Below are positions 15,636 through 20,941 of a DNA stretch of 20,941 nt, piece by piece. Position numbers and translations under genes: made by a program. This DNA is from Candidatus Melainabacteria bacterium (GTDB taxonomy: Bacteria > Cyanobacteriota > Vampirovibrionia > Vampirovibrionales > JAJTHC01): NCBI GenBank assembly GCA_026389055.1, contig JAPLIO010000239.1:1-20941 (forward strand), given 5' to 3'. Position 1 is the first letter of the stretch, and each line of letters begins with the position of its first letter. The notes beneath the pieces were generated by a model. That model made no database searches. It had not been told where the DNA came from and worked only from the letters and a program-made list of their open reading frames with translations.

Positions 15636-15664
15636 ATGGGGGGTGCCCAAACGGTACCCCCCAT
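15636..15664. repeat. 9-bp perfect G/C hairpin in a G-rich stretch
   Basis: ATGGGGGGT (15636-15644) and ACCCCCCAT (15656-15664) pair with an 11-nt loop. A second G6 run just upstream (15629-15634) makes an alternative G-quadruplex conceivable on the plus strand. Confidence 0.6.
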
Positions 15665-15703
15665 GAAGCCCTAGCCCGAAGCGATTAACCAATCTGTATT
15701 CTA

Positions 15704-15739
15704 AAAAAACGATGACTACGCTTTTTTGTAAAAAGCTTT
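15704..15739. repeat. right copy of the 36-bp direct repeat
   Basis: Identical to 15365-15400; see that entry for structure. It ends 87 bp before the start of the HD-GYP-like gene at 15827. Confidence 0.9.
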
Positions 15740-15826
15740 CAAGAAATCCGTTTATTAACCGATATTTTAATTATGAGCAGTTAAACAAGTTTTTAAACCC
15801 CTTTATACGATAGGATTTATACCCTT

Positions 15827-17335
15827 ATGGCTAGTAAAAAAACATCTGTATTAGCAAAACAAAGTAACACCGCATCAGGAAGCACGACAGAAAACCCCTC
15901 GTTTATTAACGATGAAGGGATGGACACGCCGTTTTTTTCTGAGCAAGAATTGATGACCATGTTAAGCCACTTGAATTTTGGCGTACTACCTGAAAGTTGG
16001 AAGCAACGGCAACAAAACCCGCAAAGCGTACCAACAGAAGCCCAACGTATTGATAAAATAAAAACCCAATTGGGTGAACTGATTAACCACTATGCTTTTG
16101 AAAAAATGTTGGCTCCGTTGGGGTTGCCTGTCGCTTCTTCGGGAGCTCAAGCATGGTTATACCCGCTATTAAGCTATGCGTTAGCCCAATTATTGCAAGT
16201 TTCTCAAGTTTCCATCTACCAAAGAAACGACCGTAACCCACAACAGCCTTGCTTCGTTTTATTAGGCAACAACACCTTACCTATTGATACGCCCTACGGG
16301 CTGGATGAACAAGCAATCAACAGCACAGAAAAAGCTTCATCGTTAAGCCAATGGTTGAAAACAGACTGCACAAAACCGACTATTCTACCCCAGTTAACGG
16401 GTAACTTAGGGCATCACTCTTTAACGGTTCCTGAAGATGAACACGCTTTGGTGGTACCCTTTAAAACTAATCGGCAAGCAGTGGAAATGCGGGGGCTTAT
16501 TGTATTAACACAACCTACCCAACTTCCATGGAGCCAATCCTTGCAAGAAACGGCTATTGCTTGCGGGCTACTACTAGGGCAAGCCTTAACGTTGAATCAA
16601 CTAGCACACCAAGCTTATAAACATATCGAACTAGCGACACAACCCACAACAGATGCCACCCTCAGCTTAGAAGATTGGCAAGCGTTTCGCAATGAATTTT
16701 CAGAAGAAGTGCACCATTTAGTGCATGGGCAAGAACAGTTTCTAGCCAACCTCAATAACCTCATTGACGAACGAAGAGGCGTTGAAGTTGGCTCCTCCCA
16801 ACGGGTTTCCGTTTTGGTAGAAGCACTGGCTAACAGGCTACAGCTAAACCCAAAAACAATCGATACGTTAAAGCGGGCTTCGTTATTTTCGCAAGTAGGC
16901 AAAGCCCAGCTACCCACGCAATTACTATCTAAACCCACGAAGTTAACCCCTGAAGAGCTGGAAAGCGTTCGGCAAGGTGCCTTTACGGGGTTACGCTTAC
17001 TAAGCCATTTGTATGGCTTGGCAGATACATTACCTTACTTGCACTTTCAGCATGAACGATGGAATGGTTCAGGCTACCCCGAAGGCTTAGCTCAGTGGGA
17101 TATTCCCTTTGGTTCTCGATTATTAGCCCTTTGCCAAGCTTATCAAACTATGCGGGAACCGACTGCTTATCGTGCCAAAGGCATGACCAAAAAGAAAGCC
17201 TTACTGACGCTAACCGAAGAAGCTCATATCTTGTGGGACCCATTATTGGTGGAAGAATTAGCCAAGCTTGAATGTGCGACACCTATTAGCAAGAAAAACC
17301 CGCGTATCGCATCTGAAAAACGAGGTGGTTCATAA
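15827..17335 (+). CDS. HD-GYP-like protein with degenerate metal site
   Basis: 502 residues, ATG with AGGA 11 nt upstream. Residues ~95-255 could be a GAF-like sensor (mixed alpha/beta; weak call). Residues ~318-482 follow the HD-GYP order, the fold that normally hydrolyses cyclic di-GMP: LSKPTKLTPEELESV, QHERWNGSGYPEGL (the GYP motif) and IPFGSRLLAL are clear. The metal ligands are gone: the HS-x-R start is SSQRV, the HD pair is SQ (355-356, in LFSQVGK), the next His is Gly384, HHE is QHE, GYP's preceding Asp is Asn413, and the late Asp is Gln437. It is therefore probably catalytically inactive and may bind a ligand or partner. It ends one base before the next gene. Confidence 0.85.
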   Translation: MASKKTSVLAKQSNTASGSTTENPSFINDEGMDTPFFSEQELMTMLSHLNFGVLPESWKQRQQNPQSVPTEAQRIDKIKTQLGELINHYAFEKMLAPLGLPVASSGAQAWLYPLLSYALAQLLQVSQVSIYQRNDRNPQQPCFVLLGNNTLPIDTPYGLDEQAINSTEKASSLSQWLKTDCTKPTILPQLTGNLGHHSLTVPEDEHALVVPFKTNRQAVEMRGLIVLTQPTQLPWSQSLQETAIACGLLLGQALTLNQLAHQAYKHIELATQPTTDATLSLEDWQAFRNEFSEEVHHLVHGQEQFLANLNNLIDERRGVEVGSSQRVSVLVEALANRLQLNPKTIDTLKRASLFSQVGKAQLPTQLLSKPTKLTPEELESVRQGAFTGLRLLSHLYGLADTLPYLHFQHERWNGSGYPEGLAQWDIPFGSRLLALCQAYQTMREPTAYRAKGMTKKKALLTLTEEAHILWDPLLVEELAKLECATPISKKNPRIASEKRGGS

Positions 17336-17336
17336 C

Positions 17337-18053
17337 ATGATGATGATGATGATGCCTTCTTCCTCCCAGCCACCTAATGAGGCACCTTGGTATGCCGTTT
17401 ACCCCACCTTGCACCGTGGCATTAAATTAGTTAGCACGTTGCCTGAAGAATTACAGGAATTAATTGGCAACCGTATGATGGGTTACGCCAAAGAACTTTA
17501 CTTTAACTACCCCCTAAAAAGCTCCCTTGATGTTGATGCCAGTACGCAGGGGTTAGAAAAACTAAAAAGCCTTATGTTCAACAAAAGTAGTCATCATGCC
17601 ATTATTGGGCGTGGATTAAATGAAACCATGGGCTTAAATGATAAAGGCAGAACCATGGTAGGTACTCGGTTGATGTTATGCTTACAAGCCATTGATACGG
17701 TTCGGCAAACTTATGGCGATGCCGTTTTGCAGAACAAAGAAGGCAGAGTACAAGTTTTTAGCCTTATACAATCCGTTTTTACCGAAGATTTACAAACCTT
17801 TGAAGATCAAGGTAGAAGCCAAAAACTAAGCAAACAAGAAAAAGAAGCCCTTGAAGAAGCTGAACGCTTAGCCTTAGAAGAAGCTGAACAGCAGGCTGTG
17901 CTTGAAGAATTAGAACGCAATAGGTTGAAAACGGGTGAAGGATGGCCTTCTGCTGTACAAACAAAAGTCGTTCGCCTACAGGCGGATTTACGTATTAGTT
18001 TGGTTTGTTTTATGAAACCTGAACCTGTAGAAACTGAGACTGCTTCCGCTTAA
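17337..18053 (+). CDS. unrecognised protein with six-ATG start, partner of the HD-GYP-like gene
   Basis: 238 residues from the first of six consecutive ATG codons (17337-17354), only one base after the preceding TAA, with GAGGTGG 8 nt upstream. An upstream in-frame ATG at 17268 lies inside the previous gene and lacks a ribosome site, so I reject it. The N-terminal half has LHRGIKLVSTLPEELQELIG and a GRGLNETMGLNDKGRTMVG stretch. Residues ~160-205 are strongly helical (SKQEKEALEEAERLALEEAE) and likely form a coiled coil. There is no signal or membrane segment. The spacing implies translational coupling with the HD-GYP-like gene and a shared job. Function unknown. Confidence 0.82.
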   Translation: MMMMMMPSSSQPPNEAPWYAVYPTLHRGIKLVSTLPEELQELIGNRMMGYAKELYFNYPLKSSLDVDASTQGLEKLKSLMFNKSSHHAIIGRGLNETMGLNDKGRTMVGTRLMLCLQAIDTVRQTYGDAVLQNKEGRVQVFSLIQSVFTEDLQTFEDQGRSQKLSKQEKEALEEAERLALEEAEQQAVLEELERNRLKTGEGWPSAVQTKVVRLQADLRISLVCFMKPEPVETETASA

Positions 18054-18117
18054 CCCCAATCCACAGTAGTTTATACCAAAGAAACGACCGATTAACTGGC
18101 GTAAAATCATGATTCGA

Positions 18118-18190
18118 GAGACCACAAGGGTATCCCCTACGAAGGGGAAATTAACAGGGTACTTGTAGGGGCGGTACCTCTGTGTACGCC
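18118..18190. repeat. intergenic hairpin repeat with the gaccacaaggg motif
   Basis: It contains CCCCTACGAAGGGG-type pairing (18134-18147) and an alternative CCCCTAC/GTAGGGG pairing (18134-18140, 18165-18171), then tgtgtacgcccgcc. The gaccacaaggg core is shared with 6179-6190. The wording is typical of dispersed intergenic repeats. The 18054-18364 gap also holds an isolated TATAAT (18252-18257) and the promoter noted next. Confidence 0.45.
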
Positions 18191-18272
18191 CGCCGATGGT
18201 GTAAAGATAATCACACTACGGCTAGCCAGTGATAACTTCAACAAGAAACGATATAATACCCCTTCCGTATTA

Positions 18273-18301
18273 TTGTTACAAAACGTATCAGTTTTTATAG
18301 A
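18273..18301 (+). promoter_or_regulatory. possible tRNA-Arg promoter
   Basis: TTGTTA (18273-18278) and TATAGA (18296-18301) are 17 nt apart, about 64 nt before the tRNA. A weaker alternative is TTGCAT (18310-18315) with TATGGT (18333-18338). Confidence 0.35.
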
Positions 18302-18364
18302 ACAAGGGCTTGCATTAAGGGTTTGTTTTACTTATGGTTAATAGGTGTTCAATACTTTCGATTT

Positions 18365-18438
18365 GCGTGATTAGCTCAGTTGGATAGAGTGCATGGCTAC
18401 GAACCATGAGGTCGGGAGTTCGAATCTCTCATCGCGCA
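18365..18438 (+). tRNA. tRNA-Arg (anticodon ACG)
   Basis: 74 nt forming a full cloverleaf: acceptor GCGTGAT/ATCGCGC with one T-G wobble, D arm TTAGCTCAGTTGGATAGAG, anticodon stem CATGG/CCATG around CTACGAA, T arm GGGAG-TTCGAAT-CTCTC. The discriminator is A and CCA is not encoded. ACG reads CGN arginine codons after A34 is edited to inosine. Confidence 0.97.
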
Positions 18439-18445
18439 ATTATGT

Positions 18446-18476
18446 ACCCTCTAGCTCAATTTATCTGCTAGGGGGT
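18446..18476 (+). terminator. hairpin after the tRNA, probable terminator
   Basis: ACCCTCTAGC (18446-18455) and GCTAGGGGGT (18467-18476) pair over 10 bp with one wobble and an 11-nt loop, followed by a T/A-rich gtattatt. It ends the tRNA transcript or forms the leader of the gene starting at 18498. Confidence 0.6.
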
Positions 18477-18497
18477 GTATTATTAAGGGAAGCTACC

Positions 18498-20636
18498 ATG
18501 ATGAGTCGTTTGTTGTTTCAGTTGTTCGTTTTATTATTTTTCTTCGGGTTAGTAACACCTGCCTTTGCTGAAAGTTATCTGCTTAAGGGGATTGATTGGC
18601 AATTGCCCGTTGATGGCAAAAACGTGCCTCGGGGCGGAAATCAACTGGTTATTTACACGAGCGATTATGGGTCTTCCACCAAAACAAACGCTTGGGGTGT
18701 TGAAATTTTAGCCTTGCCTATTGAAGACGCCACAGGTGCAGGCACGGAATACAAAGTACAAAATATCCGTAGTGTGTGGGATTGCATCAAGCCAGTTTCA
18801 ACCACTACCCCGCCTGCTTCAACGGAAGCGGCATCGCAAGGGTGCGGGAATTTACCCCTGCCTGCAGGTGCCTTGGTACTTTCCGCCAGCGGTAGTAAAC
18901 GAAAAGCGTTGTTAGATTTATTAAAACCTTCCGTAGAATTTACCCTCATTACACAATTATTTAATACCGCCATAACCCCCTTTACCCTTGAAAACCCAAC
19001 GGCTGAAACCAACCCAACAGCTGCTGCGTTCCCAGGGTTTAGAGGGGCGAATCAGCTATTGGTTTACACCAAAAAATACGGAAAATCTACGACAGGCACC
19101 AATGAATTTGGCTACGAAGTAACGGTTTCAAAAAACCGAGTAACCGCTACCGAAGGCTCCAATTCAAAAATCCCCAGCAATGGGTTTGTACTTAGCGGGC
19201 ATGGTTCCCAACGGGATTGGTTGGCTAAAAATGCCCCTCTCGGTGCCAAAGTTGAAATCAATCAGCCAGAATCTAGCATTGTTAGCACCATTGATTTAGA
19301 AACCTATGAACGGCAACTGAAACAAAAATTAAAAACATTGCCCAGCTCTACCCCGAAACAAGATAAACAACAGGCTAAAAACGCATTAAAAGAAGCCAAA
19401 AAACTGAGTGGGCAAAAACAACCCGAAGCTGCTGCTTCTGTTTTAATTGAAGCTATTAAACAACTGGAATCCGCCCAGTGGCGAAATCAGGCTCAGTTTC
19501 CCGCAACAGCCATTAAAGCCACTTGGCACAGGCCTGTTGAAAATTCTCGGCAAGCGGTACAAACTACGTTAGATGTGTTTCAGCGGGCAGGCTTAAACAC
19601 CGTTTTCTTAGAAACTTATTTCCATGGCTACCCCTTATTTCCTTCCACTACGTTTACGCAATATGGCTTGCCTGCCAAGCAATACCCTATTAAAGGCTTG
19701 CCGAGTGCCGCCAATCCCATGCAATGGTGGGTGGAAGAAGCCCATGCCAGAGGGATGAAACTGCATGCATGGATGGAAATATTTTATGCGGGTAATCAAG
19801 CCCTAGAAGGCGTTGGTCCCGTATTATCAAAATATCCGCAATGGGCGAATGTCCGAAGAGATGCCATAGAAGCCAAAACGCCTACGCCTTCCACTTTGGA
19901 AGCTGGCTACTACTTTTTAGACCCCGCCAACCCCGAAGTACGAAAATTTATTTTAGCCTTGACTCAAGAATTGGTTACCACTTACGCCGTGGATGGGGTT
20001 CAGTTGGATTATATTCGCTACCCTGCAACTAATAGCACGGATAGTTCGCAATTTGTGGAAAGCACATGGGGCTATTCCCCTGTGGCGATTGCCACCTTCA
20101 AGGCTCAATCGGGCGTTTCTCCGTTAGATTTAACCGCTACTGATGCCAAATGGGAAAGTTGGAAGCAGTTCAAACAGCAACAGGTCAATGACTTGGTTTT
20201 TAGCGTTTCTACTTGGGTGAAGGGCTATAGGGCTACCCATGCAGAGCGGGCGAACTTGTTACTTTCGGCGGCTATTTTCCCTGATGCAAAGTCGGCATTG
20301 GCTTATAAGCATCAAAATTGGGGGCTATGGGCGGCGGAAGGTTGGGTAGATTTTCTGGCACATATGAGCTTGACGGCTTCGGTTGTTAGAGTGGGCGAAG
20401 ATGTACGTACTGTGAAGACGGCGGCTTTACGGCAATCGTTCCCAGTGGTTTCGGGTGTGTTTTCTCCGTTTTTTGGCACGTCGCCCATTCGCACGTTAGA
20501 GCAATTGGAATCTGCTAGAAAAGCGGGTAGCCAAGGGTATGCCTTGTTTGATTCGGCTCATTTGTCTCCGCCATTACTGGAAGGGTTGCATACTTGGCAA
20601 AACAATGCGGCACTTTCTACCACCGTTAAGCCTTGA
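18498..20636 (+). CDS. secreted GHL10 (glycoside-hydrolase-like) protein
   Basis: 712 residues from the tandem ATG at 18498, with AAGGGAAG upstream. The open frame reaches back to 18393 but that part overlaps the tRNA. Signal peptide 1-24 (LVTPAFA|ES). Two copies of an N-terminal module follow: RGGNQLVIYTSDYG at 45-58 and RGANQLLVYTKKYG at 182-195, the second ending in IPSNGFVLSGHGSQRDWL; this module also precedes phosphodiester glycosidase domains in other proteins. Residues ~268-330 are helical and Lys-rich. From ~337 the GHL10 TIM-barrel-like domain begins (AIKATWHRP, NTVFLETYFHGYPLFPS, EEAHARGMKLHAWME), with the putative catalytic Asp504 in AVDGVQLDYIRYP. Probably acts on an envelope or external glycan; the substrate is unknown. 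Confidence 0.9.
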   Translation: MMSRLLFQLFVLLFFFGLVTPAFAESYLLKGIDWQLPVDGKNVPRGGNQLVIYTSDYGSSTKTNAWGVEILALPIEDATGAGTEYKVQNIRSVWDCIKPVSTTTPPASTEAASQGCGNLPLPAGALVLSASGSKRKALLDLLKPSVEFTLITQLFNTAITPFTLENPTAETNPTAAAFPGFRGANQLLVYTKKYGKSTTGTNEFGYEVTVSKNRVTATEGSNSKIPSNGFVLSGHGSQRDWLAKNAPLGAKVEINQPESSIVSTIDLETYERQLKQKLKTLPSSTPKQDKQQAKNALKEAKKLSGQKQPEAAASVLIEAIKQLESAQWRNQAQFPATAIKATWHRPVENSRQAVQTTLDVFQRAGLNTVFLETYFHGYPLFPSTTFTQYGLPAKQYPIKGLPSAANPMQWWVEEAHARGMKLHAWMEIFYAGNQALEGVGPVLSKYPQWANVRRDAIEAKTPTPSTLEAGYYFLDPANPEVRKFILALTQELVTTYAVDGVQLDYIRYPATNSTDSSQFVESTWGYSPVAIATFKAQSGVSPLDLTATDAKWESWKQFKQQQVNDLVFSVSTWVKGYRATHAERANLLLSAAIFPDAKSALAYKHQNWGLWAAEGWVDFLAHMSLTASVVRVGEDVRTVKTAALRQSFPVVSGVFSPFFGTSPIRTLEQLESARKAGSQGYALFDSAHLSPPLLEGLHTWQNNAALSTTVKP

Positions 20637-20650
20637 ACGACATTTTAAAC

Positions 20651-20709
20651 GGCGGATTCAAGTAAGAAGTGTTCCACCCCTTGTGGAACACTTCTTACTT
20701 GAATCCGCC
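20651..20709 (+). terminator. 27-bp perfect inverted repeat, terminator-like
   Basis: Arms 20651-20677 and 20683-20709 are perfectly complementary over 27 bp with a 5-nt loop (CCCTT), 15 bp after the stop of the GHL10 gene; TTTGTT follows. This is longer and more perfect than an ordinary terminator, so it may also be a dispersed palindromic repeat. Confidence 0.75.
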
Positions 20710-20941
20710 TTTGTTAATCAATCTTGCGAGATGATTTCTGATTATACAAACCTTAGGCCTCCGTCTCATGCTTGCCCATTATCATCGAAGATTTTGTTTG
20801 GATTGCCTGTAACGTAACCATTATGGGTGGCGTAACGGTTGGAACAGGTTCTGTTATTGGGGCTGGTAGTGTTGTTATGAAGGATATTCCGCCACATAGT
20901 TTTGCGGTAGGCGTACCAGCCAAAGTTACTCGTAACTTACC
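20710..20941 (+). pseudogene. broken hexapeptide-repeat acetyltransferase, continuing past the right edge
   Basis: From 20710 one frame encodes VNQSCEMISDYTNLRPPSHACP. At about 20777 homology jumps to another frame, which reads PIIIEDFVWIACNVTIMGG, then VTVGTGSVIGAGSVVMKDIP and FAVGVPAKVTRNL to the edge. Together these match the C-terminal half of left-handed beta-helix O-acetyltransferases (WcaF/CatB/Maa type), which acetylate sugars or small molecules. One base appears missing in the CCC at 20775-20777 (a fourth C would restore the frame). The N-terminal half is absent: recognisable sequence begins at the edge of the 27-bp hairpin. It is either a decayed gene or a real truncation plus a sequencing error; an internal ATG at 20823 could only start a fragment. 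Confidence 0.7.

Noticed and set aside
15365..15739. CRISPR array from the 36-bp repeats
   Set aside because: There are only two repeats, 303 bp apart, no spacer periodicity and no cas genes.
17268..17336. Upstream start for the six-ATG gene
   Set aside because: It would overlap the HD-GYP-like gene by 68 bp and has no ribosome site, whereas GAGGTGG lies just before 17337.
18252..18257. Perfect TATAAT as a promoter
   Set aside because: No acceptable -35 hexamer lies 16-18 nt upstream and no extended -10 TG is present.
18393..18497. Extended start of the GHL10 gene inside the tRNA
   Set aside because: The extension overlaps the tRNA and its hairpin, while the ATG at 18498 has a ribosome site and is followed by a clean signal peptide.
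20539..20817. A 92-aa open frame across the end of the GHL10 gene and the hairpin
   Set aside because: Most of it is another frame of the GHL10 gene and the hairpin; only its tail carries acetyltransferase remnant sequence, reported as a pseudogene.

Overview
The window reads as chromosomal DNA of a free-standing bacterium with moderate GC (somewhat under 50% by eye). No phage, transposase, plasmid or CRISPR gene is visible. My best guess is a non-photosynthetic cyanobacterial relative (Vampirovibrionia / Melainabacteria type). The grounds are a PlsY with GGKS in place of the usual GGKG, a secreted GHL10 (glycoside-hydrolase-like) protein, a pilin with a class III signal, a DUF1292 protein, and several large unrecognised Gln/Pro-rich proteins. 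This placement is an inference and is not proven by any single marker.

Layout. Positions 1-3610 hold two divergent unrecognised genes: a 635-aa protein (minus) with possible papain-like Cys/His motifs, and a 359-aa Tyr/Pro/Gln-rich repeat protein (plus). They are separated by a 148-bp palindromic element. Positions 3607-6051 hold three co-directional minus-strand genes for exported or membrane-anchored proteins (a small beta-rich protein, an unknown, and a Sel1-repeat protein) behind a good sigma-70-type promoter. Positions 6372-7031 hold an AT-rich orphan gene with a run of ten G inside its first codons. Positions 7092-9234 hold sucCD (succinyl-CoA synthetase), followed to the right by a DUF1292 gene and a membrane acyltransferase-3 gene on the same strand.

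Positions 11174-12919 hold plsY-gpsA, two consecutive steps of phospholipid synthesis: GpsA makes glycerol-3-phosphate and PlsY acylates it. Positions 13016-13630 encode a pilin-like protein, convergent with pyrG (CTP synthase, 13641-15269). The 557-bp gap after pyrG is unusually structured: 36-bp identical direct repeats flank three strong hairpins and a G-rich stretch. Positions 15827-18053 hold a tightly coupled pair: an HD-GYP-like protein that has lost most or all of its metal ligands, and an unknown partner starting with six ATG codons. A tRNA-Arg(ACG) lies at 18365-18438, then a 712-aa secreted GHL10 protein. A 27-bp perfect hairpin abuts a broken hexapeptide acetyltransferase gene that runs off the right end.

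The items most worth a second look are the poly-G tract (possible on/off switching of the orphan gene), the structured region 15365-15739, the degenerate HD-GYP pair, and the recurrent tandem-ATG starts. I saw no complete, clearly novel defence or mobile system.
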